The notes: generated from the sequence alone by a model not told the origin. 64,000 nucleotides of DNA from Leucothrix pacifica (GCF_003172875.1 NZ_QGKM01000056.1:17783-81782), one strand, 5' to 3'. Shown: positions 26,165 to 35,418, counted from the stretch's first letter. Translations and numbers: made by a program.

Positions 26165-27034
26165 TTAACTGTTTTTTCCAAACTCATTCAGCCAGCGGGT
26201 AATTCGCTCGGTAACTTCCTGAAAATGCTGATGCTTAACAGGTTTGGTTAAATAGGTTGATGCGCCAGCTAAGACCCCTTTTACTTCATCAAGTGGTGAA
26301 GTTTTTCCACTAAGCATAATGACCGGCGTTTTTTTGTAGCGAGGGTCTTTACGTATCTGCCCACAAGTCTCATAACCATCGATCCCCGGCATCATAATGT
26401 CCAGAAATATCAGGTCGTATTCTTTATCGGCTATTTTCTCTAAGGCTTCTTCACCGGATTCTGCAAAATCGCTTTGCATACCTGACGTTCGTAATTCGAT
26501 TTCTAATTGTTTGCGAATCGCGGCACTGTCATCGATAACTAATGCCAAATAAGACTTTTGAACATTCGCTGAAGATTCAGGTGTAACGGTCGCAGTAGAA
26601 GGGGCAGGTTTCGTTTCTGTTGCGGGCGCAACGGTTGTTGGTGTTGGTTTAGTACTTATGGTTGATTTCTTTTTTGAGCCAATGCGTTTGGACAGCGTTT
26701 CCATCGTACGCATTACACGCGTTACAAGCAGGGGGCGTTGAAGTTGTATATCTCCAGCTTCACAGTTCTGATCATTCGACACGACCAGCAGCATATTGCC
26801 ATCTTGTTGTGCAATAGCCGATTCAATACTCGCTGTCTCGTCATTCGTAATCAGCACATCAGCATCAACTGAATCACTTATCTCAAAGTGCTGACCACGT
26901 GCTGCACAAAAGGTGATGACTCGCTCAAACGTCGCCTTGTCAGCCGTTGGTAAATCAATAAAGCAAATGCTGATAGCACTGGGTGTGTCAGCCTGTGTCG
27001 TGGTGTCGGATTGCGATTCTTTCAAAGTATCCAT
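26165..27034 (-). CDS. response regulator with C-terminal receiver domain
   Basis: Signalling protein of 289 residues. The receiver domain lies at the C-terminus (about residues 163-285): VIDDSAAIRK acidic pocket, phosphoacceptor Asp in LIFLDIMMPG, Thr/Ser position in VIMLSGKT and the Lys in TYLTKPVK. Residues 20-115 form an alpha/beta domain without the receiver residues, perhaps a degenerate receiver; a Thr/Pro-rich linker (residues about 125-158) joins the two. It has no DNA-binding output domain. It is the last gene of the chemosensory operon, 4 bases after the CheA hybrid, so it is a likely phosphorylation target of that kinase. Confidence 0.85.
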   Translation of the reverse strand: MDTLKESQSDTTTQADTPSAISICFIDLPTADKATFERVITFCAARGQHFEISDSVDADVLITNDETASIESAIAQQDGNMLLVVSNDQNCEAGDIQLQRPLLVTRVMRTMETLSKRIGSKKKSTISTKPTPTTVAPATETKPAPSTATVTPESSANVQKSYLALVIDDSAAIRKQLEIELRTSGMQSDFAESGEEALEKIADKEYDLIFLDIMMPGIDGYETCGQIRKDPRYKKTPVIMLSGKTSPLDEVKGVLAGASTYLTKPVKHQHFQEVTERITRWLNEFGKNS

Positions 27035-27038
27035 GCGT

Positions 27039-29960
27039 CTAATTTAACCACTTTTCGAGATAGTTCTGAAGTGTTTCTCGATCAACAGGTTTAACCAAAT
27101 AATCATTCACACCCGCCAACTTTGCTTGCTGACGATGTTTATTGGTCGCACGTGAGGTAATCATAATAAATGGTAGAAGGCTGTCAGTATTTCTGGCACG
27201 TACGGCCTGAGCAAACTCTAGGCCGTTCATGCGTGGCATTTCAAGATCACTTAGAATGATGTCAGGTTGCTGATCATTCAGTACCTGCAGTGCGTCCTCA
27301 CCATCAATAGCCGTGACAGTCCGATAACCCAATTGCTCAGCTGTAATACTCAGTGCCTTACGGTTACTGAGAGAGTCATCCACAATCAGTACTAATGCCG
27401 TTAGCTTCTGCTCAGGAGCGGCTTCAAACAGGTCAGTCGATGTGTCTTTAGCGAACGGGATCAGGCGGGGAATATCCAATACAGGCGCAACCGCACCATC
27501 ACTTAACAGGCAGGCACCATTTATCCCCGGCACATTACTGAGCCATGGCGCAAGCGACTTCACAACGACTTCACGTGGTTGCAGCACGGTATCTACAATT
27601 AATGCGAAGGACTGTTGTTGATGATCGAACAAAATGACATTAAGCGCTGAATCACTGTCTGGCTTAGGATTGCCCCAGCCTAGCAACTGAGATAACTGAC
27701 GAATTTGATATGTCTTATCATTTATTTGCGCGGTAATACTGCCATCTTCCACTGAAATATTATCGGGTTGGATGGTCTCAAGGCGGTCAATGCTATCAAC
27801 CGGAATAGCCACTGTCTTGTCAGCAACACTTGCCATCAATGCATTTGCAGCCACTAACGTCAGGGGTAAACGAATATGAACGGTACTGTTTACCCCTACG
27901 GTTGACTGTATATCCAAATTTCCGCGCAGTCTTGATACTGCGTCCTGAACGACATCCATACCCACGCCACGGCCAGAGATATTACTGACAGCATCCCGTG
28001 TAGAGAGACCAGCTTGTAAAATAAGTCTGAGTTTCTCATCATCGCTTAATTCATTATCAGCAGAGATCAGGTCCTGACTTAGAGCACGTTGATAGATGGC
28101 TTCAGGGTCTATGCCTTTGCCGTCATCAGTCAGTGTCATGGTGACGTATCGACCTTCTTGTTTAAAACTTAGTTCGATCAGCCCACTCTCTGGTTTACCG
28201 GCAGCGGTGCGTTGTTCTGCGGGTTCAATACCGTGGTCAACGGCATTCCGCAGTAAGTGAAGCAGTGGGTCAGTCAGGCCCTTAAGGATATCGGTATCCA
28301 CTGCAAGATCACTGCCGCTAATGACGAGTTCAGCTTTTTTACCGGTACTTCTGCAAGTCTCACGTACAATACGTTCCAGACGCGGCGTCAATGTCTCCAG
28401 AGACTCCATTCTGGTATCCAGAATCGTAGTGTTAAGTTCGCGATTTATGCGCTGTTGAGAGTGGAGTTGATCGCTGAGCTCACGCAGATTTTGTTGCATA
28501 CTGCGTTCAATATCACGGTTATCCGCGATTGTTTCACTCAGCAATGAGTGAACGCTGTGCAGCTCGTTGTAGACTTCTAACTCAAGTTGATCAAACGCTT
28601 CGGTTTCGTCGCTCTGACGCTTTACTTGCCGGAATTGCTGGTCAATAGAATGTTCCAGCTCATCCATATTCGTGCTCATACGCTCTTCGAGCTGCCTTAG
28701 CTGCTGACTCTCCCGAAGAATATTTTTAACTCTGTCATTCACCTGACTGGTGGATGTAACCAGCTCTTCGGCTAAGTTGAGAAGGTCATCAATCAGACTG
28801 ATTGGTACTCTCATGCTTGCTTCATTTGAAGAGGTACGTCTACTGCTGAGATTCGGCGTTGAATTACTGAATAAAGCTTGTGATGCCAGCAACTCCGTCG
28901 AGAGTATCAACGGATCTGTTTCAGCTGTTTTTGTGGGTTTAGCTGGTGATGTTGGTTTTTTGGGAGGTGGTGCGAAAACGACTTCTTCCTCATCGTCCTC
29001 ATCAAAAACACGGCCTGAAGTCTCTAATTGTTTGGCCGTCGATTCAAGTTGCGTTAGGACTTTCTCAAAAGAGGAGGGCAGCGGTTGATTGTTTAACATC
29101 GCCTCGCCCATTCCATCCAAACAATCAGCAGAGGCAGAAAGTAACTCTTGTGTTTCACTGTCGAGTTTGTGGTCGACGGAGTGTTCGAGAATCTCTTCTA
29201 ATTGATGAGTGAATGCGGTCATTGACGATACACCAACGACACCACTAGCACCTTTGATGGTGTGGGTGAGTCTGGCGGCTAGTTTGTGTTCGTCTTTAGT
29301 AGCCAGACCCTTGGCTATTTTGTGAATGAGCGCAGTGGACTCTACTATCTGATCCGGTGTGTCTGATAAGAAGGCGCTGAGGATTTCCGGGTGTACATCA
29401 GGATCCCATGCAATAGAGTATTGACTGGTACTTACCGAAGCCGGTGATAATTCTGTTTCTGTTTCTGTTTCTGTTTCTGTTTCTGTTTCTGTTTCTGTTT
29501 CTGTTTCTGCGTCACCTTGCGCACCTTTTTTGGCGAGACTTGGCTCTGCCAGAGACAATAACAGCGCTTGCAATACGTCCGTTTCAATCGGAACCGGCCA
29601 GACCGGATCATTCAAGGCACTGGTTAACTCTGGCAATAACAACGTATCTTGCTGACGGATGCTTGCAGCTACTAACTCAGCCCATTGGTAAAAATGGCCT
29701 TCATTGTGTAATCGAACAAAGGTCTCCGGGGACTTCGCTGCGTGTTGAGTATTTTTTGTTAGCCAGCGACACAGCGATTGTAACGGCGTGAAGTCCAACA
29801 TTTCACCTGCCAGCTCCAGACGCTGAAATTCAGCACCCACAGCATCTGCCTGGATTACGCTTTCCTTGTCTGACAGGTTTGCAGCTACAGGTTCTCGGCC
29901 CGCCAACAGCATGGCAACATCTTCAAGCTCTGCGGCAACTTCTTGAATCATCTCAGTCAT
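27039..29960 (-). CDS. CheA-type hybrid histidine kinase of a Pil-Chp-like system
   Basis: Chemosensory kinase of 973 residues. Order of domains: a divergent N-terminal helical region (1-140), a Glu-Thr dipeptide repeat linker, one HPt domain (LTHTIKGASGVVGV, about residues 228-245), a long linker, the dimerisation helix pair, the ATPase (N box LLRNAVDHGIE, G1 DDGKGID, G2 GRGVGMDVV), a CheW-like domain, and a C-terminal receiver (IVDDSLSN, ILSDLEMPRMNG, DYLVKPVD). P. aeruginosa ChpA has several HPt-type domains; here only one is clear, with possible degenerate ones before it. Signals from the receptor upstream should drive phosphotransfer to the flanking receivers. The hexanucleotide repeat in the linker is described separately. 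Confidence 0.9.
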   Translation of the reverse strand: MTEMIQEVAAELEDVAMLLAGREPVAANLSDKESVIQADAVGAEFQRLELAGEMLDFTPLQSLCRWLTKNTQHAAKSPETFVRLHNEGHFYQWAELVAASIRQQDTLLLPELTSALNDPVWPVPIETDVLQALLLSLAEPSLAKKGAQGDAETETETETETETETETETELSPASVSTSQYSIAWDPDVHPEILSAFLSDTPDQIVESTALIHKIAKGLATKDEHKLAARLTHTIKGASGVVGVSSMTAFTHQLEEILEHSVDHKLDSETQELLSASADCLDGMGEAMLNNQPLPSSFEKVLTQLESTAKQLETSGRVFDEDDEEEVVFAPPPKKPTSPAKPTKTAETDPLILSTELLASQALFSNSTPNLSSRRTSSNEASMRVPISLIDDLLNLAEELVTSTSQVNDRVKNILRESQQLRQLEERMSTNMDELEHSIDQQFRQVKRQSDETEAFDQLELEVYNELHSVHSLLSETIADNRDIERSMQQNLRELSDQLHSQQRINRELNTTILDTRMESLETLTPRLERIVRETCRSTGKKAELVISGSDLAVDTDILKGLTDPLLHLLRNAVDHGIEPAEQRTAAGKPESGLIELSFKQEGRYVTMTLTDDGKGIDPEAIYQRALSQDLISADNELSDDEKLRLILQAGLSTRDAVSNISGRGVGMDVVQDAVSRLRGNLDIQSTVGVNSTVHIRLPLTLVAANALMASVADKTVAIPVDSIDRLETIQPDNISVEDGSITAQINDKTYQIRQLSQLLGWGNPKPDSDSALNVILFDHQQQSFALIVDTVLQPREVVVKSLAPWLSNVPGINGACLLSDGAVAPVLDIPRLIPFAKDTSTDLFEAAPEQKLTALVLIVDDSLSNRKALSITAEQLGYRTVTAIDGEDALQVLNDQQPDIILSDLEMPRMNGLEFAQAVRARNTDSLLPFIMITSRATNKHRQQAKLAGVNDYLVKPVDRETLQNYLEKWLN
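29451..29509 (-). repeat. hexanucleotide repeat in the CheA hybrid gene
   Basis: TTCTGT on the plus strand is repeated without interruption almost ten times. On the coding strand it gives GAA-ACA, an uninterrupted Glu-Thr repeat (ten Glu, nine Thr) between the N-terminal region and the HPt domain. A six-base unit changes length by two residues per slip and keeps the frame. Confidence 0.95.
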
Positions 29961-29986
29961 GGCTATTATCCAATCTCATCATCACC

Positions 29987-31873
29987 TCAAGGCTTAAGCT
30001 TGAAAACATTAACCGACTCTACCAATTGCTTGGCGTAATCAGTCATGTCGTTGGTGAGTTGAGCCAGTAAATTCATTTCCTTACCGGTAGCCGTCGTGGA
30101 CTCCATAATGCGGGTCGCACTGGATTGCAGTGTTTCACTCATTTCCATTTGTTCTTTGGAGGCATTTGCAATGTCGTTAACCGACGAGGTCAGTTGGTTG
30201 GTTGCATCAAGAGTCTCTTGCATTTGACGCGTCGCTTCATCTGCCAAAGCGGAACCTTCAACAACCTGCTCGATGGTATGATCCATGGTGGCGATGGTTG
30301 ACTTGGTTTCTTTCTGAATGTTTTTAACCAGCGTAGAGATTTGCTCCGTAGATTCACGTGAGCTTTCTGCAAGGCGTTGGATTTCATCGGCGATTACCGA
30401 GAAGCCTTTACCAGCCTCACCGGCAGCCATGGCCTGCATATTCGCGTTCAGTGCCAATACTGTGGTGCGCTCCGCGATACCATTAATGATATCGGTAATG
30501 TAACTGATCTCCTGGGAACGCTCACCTAAGCGTTTAATACGCTTACCCGTGTCTTGTACGGTATTTCTAATCTCATTCATGCTGCCCATAGAGCGAGATA
30601 CTGACTGATAAGCATCCTGAGTGGTGCCGGATGTCTTGCCCGCCATATCATTGGTTTGTAGTGCTGACTGGGCAATAATTTCAAGGCGGCGGCGAATGCG
30701 TTCAATTTGATTCGCTGTTTCTTGTGCCTCCGCTTGTTCTTCTTTGGCTAGCACGTTAACCGATTGAGAGCGCTCGTTTACGATGGTTGAAGTTTCTTCT
30801 ACCGAAGAGGCGATGGTTTTAACCTGATCCAATACTTCAGTAGTATCTTCAGCCAGTTGGTTGATTGCGTCAGCCAGCGGCCCGGTCGCATCCTCAGTAA
30901 CTTGTGCCCGAACTGTCAGGTCACGTTCACTTAGGTCAGATACTGCCTCAAGCAGTGAGAATACCGAATGGTTAATTGCATCGTTGTCCCGGTTTACCTG
31001 TTCCTGAAGCTGTGTACTATCATCAACCATTCGGTTAAAGGCATTACCCAGGTGAGTCAATTCATCATTACCACGAAGTCTGGAGCGGGCAGTGGTATCT
31101 CCTGCAGACATAGAGTTAACCACTTGCGTCAGGTGATTTACGGGTCGTGCGATGGAGCTATACAGCAATACACCCGACATCATAATGAAAATCAAACCCA
31201 ATAGTATAACGGTTGCAATGGTTGCTGTAGCCAGATCAATACTGTTTTTGGCTTCTTCAAAGGCTGTTTGGTTGTTGATTTTATTAGATTCAATGCGCTT
31301 TTCTAAAGCGGTAATCAGTGGATTTCCAAGGTGAGAAATAACGTCCAAGGGAAAGCCTGTCGCAGAGCGGTCTGCAAATATATGGTATCGGGTTGCCTCA
31401 AAAAACTTTTGATAGGTATCTGGAGATTCTTCGGTGAGAATCGCCATGAGTTCGTCCAGACGAGTATCAAAATGCGCTTTACCTGAAATTAATTCTTCAG
31501 CGACTGCTTTATCATCACTTTCCACACTTGCAATATAGCCAGGCCACACTTTTTCAAGCTCCTGACGTTTGATAATGAGTTTGGTGAGTCCTCTGTCCGG
31601 TTTCAGCGTAGCGGACTTAATATAATTGAGCTGTCCCAGAAAGTCCTCTTGAATCAGTGATTTAATTTCAGTGGTTTCAAGAACCTTAGCATTCACTTCA
31701 TTAAGCTCGATCAGTGTTGAGGAGCTTTTCATTAGCGTGAGCAGGCTCATTACACTCACTACAAGCAGAATGACTAAGGGAGCGGTAATTGACAGCGCAA
31801 CCCGCGAACGGATCGACATAATGCCGCCTTGAACTGCTCTCTGAGATTGTGGTGATGTGGAGTTTTTACTCAT
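29987..31873 (-). CDS. methyl-accepting chemotaxis receptor, PilJ-like
   Basis: Membrane chemoreceptor of 628 residues. Transmembrane helix 1 is at about residues 25-48 and helix 2 at about 212-236, enclosing a helical periplasmic sensor. A HAMP domain follows (ARPVNHLTQVVNSM), then a long coiled-coil signalling domain whose hairpin tip reads LNANMQAMAAGEAGKGFSVIADEIQ over about residues 465-490; PilJ has a closely similar tip, including the methionine-alanine-glycine stretch absent in Tsr/Tar. Start codon overlaps the CheW stop (ATGA). No CheR or CheB gene is in the operon, so adaptation, if any, uses enzymes from elsewhere. Confidence 0.9.
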   Translation of the reverse strand: MSKNSTSPQSQRAVQGGIMSIRSRVALSITAPLVILLVVSVMSLLTLMKSSSTLIELNEVNAKVLETTEIKSLIQEDFLGQLNYIKSATLKPDRGLTKLIIKRQELEKVWPGYIASVESDDKAVAEELISGKAHFDTRLDELMAILTEESPDTYQKFFEATRYHIFADRSATGFPLDVISHLGNPLITALEKRIESNKINNQTAFEEAKNSIDLATATIATVILLGLIFIMMSGVLLYSSIARPVNHLTQVVNSMSAGDTTARSRLRGNDELTHLGNAFNRMVDDSTQLQEQVNRDNDAINHSVFSLLEAVSDLSERDLTVRAQVTEDATGPLADAINQLAEDTTEVLDQVKTIASSVEETSTIVNERSQSVNVLAKEEQAEAQETANQIERIRRRLEIIAQSALQTNDMAGKTSGTTQDAYQSVSRSMGSMNEIRNTVQDTGKRIKRLGERSQEISYITDIINGIAERTTVLALNANMQAMAAGEAGKGFSVIADEIQRLAESSRESTEQISTLVKNIQKETKSTIATMDHTIEQVVEGSALADEATRQMQETLDATNQLTSSVNDIANASKEQMEMSETLQSSATRIMESTTATGKEMNLLAQLTNDMTDYAKQLVESVNVFKLKP

Positions 31874-32391
31874 GCCTGATTTCCTGATGAGTCTGGTGTA
31901 AGAAGTGTTTCACTGCCCGGCTTAGCAGCTTGCTGATTCTGCAGAATGAGAAGCTCAAACAGCTTATGATGATCCGCCTTATAAATATTTCTTCCTTCCA
32001 CATCGATGGCGGATGTCAGCCAGAAGGGTAGGTTCAGATCTTCAATACTTTGAAAGTCATCGGCTTGAACAATATGTTGCATCGGGAGCCGGTCGATGCG
32101 GATAACCACCGCAGGAAGAGGGTCAGATTCAACCACTAGCAGCCAGTGCGACTGGGTTTGTGATTGCCTGCCAAGTAAACGATGTACGTTTAGGACGGGT
32201 AGTAGTTTTCCCCGCAAACTTATCATGCCACGGCACCACTCAGGTGCATGTGGAATAGGATAAATATTGCGTTGCTCCACAATTTCCGTTCTTACCGTTG
32301 GCTCCAGCAGGATATCAAAGTCTTCGATTGAGTAATAAAACTGAGGCGTTCCGGTTGATTCAGGCGTTACTGGTTGAATCTCATCCGTCAT
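31870..32391 (-). CDS. CheW-type coupling protein, PilI-like
   Basis: Scaffold of 173 residues linking receptor and kinase. The CheW beta-barrel core covers about residues 18-155: IYPIPHAPEWCRGMISLRG and KLLPVLNVHRLLG, both family signatures, then VVIRIDRLPMQHIV. N- and C-terminal ends are short disordered extensions. It sits 2 bases after the receiver gene and overlaps the receptor gene by 4 bases, the order (receiver, CheW, receptor, kinase) of the pilG/H-pilI-pilJ-chpA cluster that controls type IV pilus twitching in Pseudomonas and Xanthomonas. Confidence 0.9.
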   Translation of the reverse strand: MTDEIQPVTPESTGTPQFYYSIEDFDILLEPTVRTEIVEQRNIYPIPHAPEWCRGMISLRGKLLPVLNVHRLLGRQSQTQSHWLLVVESDPLPAVVIRIDRLPMQHIVQADDFQSIEDLNLPFWLTSAIDVEGRNIYKADHHKLFELLILQNQQAAKPGSETLLTPDSSGNQA

Positions 32392-32393
32392 TA

Positions 32394-32789
32394 TTACACT
32401 TCACTCAATCGCTGAATCAAATCTTCATCATTGTATGGTTTAACGATGTAGTCCAGTGCACCAAGCTTTAGTGCCCATTTACGATCCACATCGTTTTGCT
32501 TGCTTGAAACCATGATCACCGGTATGTCACTGGTTTCAGGGGCACGTTTGAGTTTGCGGCAAGTTTGATAACCGTCACCATCATCCATAATGATGTCGAG
32601 TAGTATCAAGTCCGGCATATTGGATTTGGCTAGTTCAAATGCCTTTGAACCGGATGGAGCCTCCGTTACAACATACCCCGCAGACTCCAGAATTTTTTTA
32701 AGGTGTGTTCTTTCAGTATTTGAATCATCTGCTATAAGAATATTTTTAATAGAGCCCGAACGTGAATAGTTGCTTTTATCATCACTCAT
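32394..32789 (-). CDS. single-domain response regulator, PilH/PilG-like
   Basis: Receiver-only protein, 131 residues with the start chosen here: IADDSNTERTHL acidic pocket, phosphoacceptor in LILLDIIMDDGDG, SSK switch residue and DYIVKPYN with the conserved lysine. The segment DVDRKWALKLGA resembles PilH. A longer frame of 38 more residues starting at 32903 is open, but AGGA lies about 9 bases before the ATG chosen and a 131-residue product fits single-domain receivers. It is the first gene of the chemosensory operon and would carry the kinase signal to the pilus motors or act as a phosphate sink. Confidence 0.85.
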   Translation of the reverse strand: MSDDKSNYSRSGSIKNILIADDSNTERTHLKKILESAGYVVTEAPSGSKAFELAKSNMPDLILLDIIMDDGDGYQTCRKLKRAPETSDIPVIMVSSKQNDVDRKWALKLGALDYIVKPYNDEDLIQRLSEV

Positions 32790-33014
32790 TGAGGGTGTTC
32801 CTGGCGTTGTTAGTTGACCAATTAAACCCATGGGTAAAGGTAAATCTTGGTGTGGTGAAACATTGGTTAGATGCACAGCAGTCTCCCAGTTTTTACAATA
32901 CATAGGTCGAATTGTAGTTTTTCCTGTGCAGAAATAGCACAGAAATCAGCCGAGTGGTTAACCATTGATCGGTTAAATACTCATTAGATTTTGAAGTATG
33001 TACACACACTAAAA

Positions 33015-33110
33015 GACAAACGGAGGGGGTATCGTTATGATTTTAGGGGGTATATACACTTATTCGAAGTAGACACAGGAATTATAGTAGATGCAATGAT
33101 ACCGTTTGTC
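33015..33110. repeat. spaced inverted repeat GACAAACGG / CCGTTTGTC
   Basis: The 9-bp arms are exact reverse complements 78 bases apart. Next to each arm, on its inner side, GGTATC and GATACC are also complementary, offset by a 4-5 base insertion in the left arm. The structure lies outside genes. It may be a paired binding site or the remnant ends of a very small element. Confidence 0.5.
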
Positions 33111-33175
33111 CTATTATTATAAATAATTCAATTAATAATTTATTTTTATTGAGAGTGTGAAAATCTATAACAATA

Positions 33176-33205
33176 AGGCCCTGTATGTTTTCACACACAA
33201 GGCCT
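33176..33205 (-). terminator. hairpin downstream of phaA
   Basis: AGGCC and GGCCT pair around a 20-base loop that itself contains part of a second pair (GTGTGAAAA with TTTTCACAC). On the minus strand the stem is followed by TATTGTTATAG, a weak T run. It is 41 bases after the phaA stop codon. Confidence 0.4.
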
Positions 33206-33246
33206 CTGTTTCAGATAGGTTTTATCTGGCTTGAAGTATGGCTTAT

Positions 33247-34428
33247 TTAGGCGCGTTCTACTGTCATAGCAATACCCATACCACCACCGATACACAGAGT
33301 AGCCAGTCCTTTTTTGGCGTCACTTCGTTGCATTTCATGTAATAAGCTGACCAAAATTCTTGCACCTGAAGCACCAATCGGGTGACCGATAGCAATCGCA
33401 CCACCGTTTACATTCACCTTCTCAGCATCCCAGCCCATATCCATATTTACAGATAGCGCCTGTGCTGCGAATGCTTCATTCGCCTCAACCAAGTCAAGAT
33501 CAGATACTTCCCAGCCTGCTTTAGCCAGGCACTTTTGGCTGGCAGAAATGGGTCCGGTTCCCATAATCTTTGGGTCAACACCCGTAGAGGCATAAGAAAC
33601 AATCTTTGCAAGTGGTGTCAGGCCAAGCTCTTCAGCTTTGCTGGCACTCATTACCATCACCGCTGCTGCACCATCATTGATGCCAGATGCATTACCAGCA
33701 GTTACTGTACCATCACGTGAGAACGCAGCACGTAGCTTGCCCAGACTTTCTGCAGTGGTACCGTGACGCGGAAATTCATCCTGAGCGAAAACAACCGGAT
33801 CACCACGTCGCTGAGGGATCTCGACCGGAACAATCTCGTCTTCAAATTTGCCTGCTTTTTGAGCCGCTTCGGCTTTTTGCTGAGAGGCTGCAGCGAATGC
33901 ATCCTGAGTCTCACGGCTGATTTCATACTTATCAGCAATATTCTCAGCAGTCGTCCCCATGTGGTAGTCATTGAAAGCATCCCATAATCCATCCTGAATC
34001 ATAGTGTCCTTCATTTTCCAGTCCATCATCTTCTGGCCATTTCGTGAGTTAGGCAGAACGTGAGGGGAGGCACTCATATTTTCCTGACCACCAGCGATCA
34101 CGATATCCGCGTCACCACATTTGATGGCTTGAAAGGCAAGTTGAACAGACTTGAGTCCACTACCGCAGACTTTATTGATTGTCATAGCCGGAACAGACTC
34201 AGGCAAGCCTGCCGCGATAACGCTTTGACGTGCCGGATTCTGACCAGAACCCGCTGTCAGTACCTGGCCCAAAATAACTTCATCGACTGATTCACCAGAC
34301 ACGCCCGTCTTTTCCAGTAAGTCAGCTAATACTTTTGCGCCTAATTGCTGCGCAGGCACACTCGCAAGTGAACCACCGAAGTTACCTACGGCGGTCCGGC
34401 TTGCTGCCACAATTACTACATCACTCAT
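33247..34428 (-). CDS. phaA: acetyl-CoA acetyltransferase (beta-ketothiolase)
   Basis: Condenses two acetyl-CoA to acetoacetyl-CoA, the first step of PHB synthesis. The 393-residue protein has the three catalytic residues of biosynthetic thiolases: Cys88 ([10 protein letters not shown]), His349 ([10 protein letters not shown]) and Cys379 (LCIGGGMG). AAGGAGTGA precedes the ATG. It lies 34 bases downstream of phaB in the same orientation, an order (phaB-phaA) reversed from that in Cupriavidus. Sequence alone cannot exclude a degradative thiolase role, but pairing with phaB makes the biosynthetic one much more likely. Confidence 0.93.
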   Translation of the reverse strand: MSDVVIVAASRTAVGNFGGSLASVPAQQLGAKVLADLLEKTGVSGESVDEVILGQVLTAGSGQNPARQSVIAAGLPESVPAMTINKVCGSGLKSVQLAFQAIKCGDADIVIAGGQENMSASPHVLPNSRNGQKMMDWKMKDTMIQDGLWDAFNDYHMGTTAENIADKYEISRETQDAFAAASQQKAEAAQKAGKFEDEIVPVEIPQRRGDPVVFAQDEFPRHGTTAESLGKLRAAFSRDGTVTAGNASGINDGAAAVMVMSASKAEELGLTPLAKIVSYASTGVDPKIMGTGPISASQKCLAKAGWEVSDLDLVEANEAFAAQALSVNMDMGWDAEKVNVNGGAIAIGHPIGASGARILVSLLHEMQRSDAKKGLATLCIGGGMGIAMTVERA

Positions 34429-34462
34429 TGATTCACTCCTTCTCGAGGTTAAAATACAGAGC

Positions 34463-35212
34463 TTAGAAACTCATGAATAATCCACCATTTACAGGAATGT
34501 TAGCACCTGTAACATAAGCGGAATTATCATCCGTTAACCAGGCAACAGCTTGTGCAATTTCTGCTGGCTTAGCCATACGACCCATTGGTACTTCGCCAAT
34601 GATAGCTTCCAACACTTTCTCAGGCATTGCTTCTGTCATGGCAGTCGCAACGTACCCGGGTGACACGGTATTTACTGTAACACCTTTGCGGGCACCTTCG
34701 CGAGCCGTAGCCATGGTAAAACCGTGTAATCCTGCTTTTGCTGCAGAATAATTAGGTTGACCGAACTGTCCACGCTGTCCATTGACTGAGGAAATGTTCA
34801 CGACACGACCAAATCCGCGCTCCATCATACCAATCATGACTGGTTTTGTAACGTTGAAGGCACTGGTTAGGTTGGTATCAATCACAGCTTCCCAAGCTGA
34901 GTATTCCATTTTCTTAAGGCTGGCGTCACGTGTAATACCGGCACAGTTGACAAGAATATCGATTGGACCAACAGACTCTTCGACATTAGCAACCATCTGT
35001 TGAGTTTGCTCAAAATCAGCAACGTCAGCCGCAGCCAGAATAATCTCGTATCCGTCGCGTTTCATTTCAGCTTGCCATTTTTCAGCATTCTCTTTATCAG
35101 CCGGATAATAGCCAGCGATAACCGTACAGCCTTTGTTTACTAGCGCCATACAGATTGACTCACCGATACCGCCGTTGCCACCGGTTACCAGTGCAATTCT
35201 TTTTTCGTTCAT
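34463..35212 (-). CDS. phaB: acetoacetyl-CoA reductase
   Basis: NADPH-dependent short-chain dehydrogenase making (R)-3-hydroxybutyryl-CoA. The 249 residues show the cofactor motif TGGNGGIG (about residues 10-17), NCAG near 88-91, the catalytic Ser of [12 protein letters not shown] and Tyr/Lys of YSAAK. The stretch [17 protein letters not shown] is characteristic of PhaB rather than FabG. The gene leads the phaBA operon; a strong promoter and a palindrome like that of phaC lie just upstream. Confidence 0.93.
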   Translation of the reverse strand: MNEKRIALVTGGNGGIGESICMALVNKGCTVIAGYYPADKENAEKWQAEMKRDGYEIILAAADVADFEQTQQMVANVEESVGPIDILVNCAGITRDASLKKMEYSAWEAVIDTNLTSAFNVTKPVMIGMMERGFGRVVNISSVNGQRGQFGQPNYSAAKAGLHGFTMATAREGARKGVTVNTVSPGYVATAMTEAMPEKVLEAIIGEVPMGRMAKPAEIAQAVAWLTDDNSAYVTGANIPVNGGLFMSF

Positions 35213-35275
35213 AATGTGTATCCTGTTATAAAATTAAGTCCGTCCATCACTTTAGGCAGGACGGGAAGAGTCACA

Positions 35276-35293
35276 TTTGCTGCAATGCACAAA
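35276..35293. promoter_or_regulatory. palindromic operator upstream of phaBA, probable PhaR site
   Basis: On the minus strand TTTGTGC-ATT-GCAGCAAA is an imperfect palindrome with the same TGC-N3-GCA core and the same TTGTGC-N2-TGCA string as the phaC operator. It starts inside the -10 box of the phaB promoter, so a bound protein would block transcription. PhaR, encoded nearby, is the obvious candidate. Confidence 0.6.
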
Positions 35294-35319
35294 TTATGCT
35301 ATCAATGCAAAAGTGTCAA
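35291..35319 (-). promoter_or_regulatory. sigma-70 promoter of phaBA
   Basis: On the minus strand TTGACA (35319-35314) is separated by exactly 17 bases from TAATTT (35296-35291), giving a predicted leader of about 70 bases before phaB. It is the best promoter match I found in the window. Confidence 0.7.
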
Positions 35320-35418
35320 GTGTGATACAATACTCTCTAGTGATATAAGGATTACTAAATCTTTATAAAACAATGATTTAATAATGATAATTAACTTTAC
35401 CGATATCTGGGTACTATT

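Larger units (their letters stand above)
32904..33246. other. intergenic region upstream of the chemosensory operon
   Basis: About 340 bases without a credible gene. The right end carries a hairpin past phaA. The centre holds a 9-bp inverted repeat, GACAAACGG (33015-33023) and CCGTTTGTC (33102-33110), extended by GGTATC and GATACC on the inner sides. The promoter of the chemosensory operon must lie in the left part; no strong boxes were identified. Confidence 0.5.

Noticed and set aside
29451..29509. CRISPR-like or mobile repeat
   Set aside because: The repeat is a pure 6-base tandem array inside a coding frame with no spacers; it is a simple sequence repeat.
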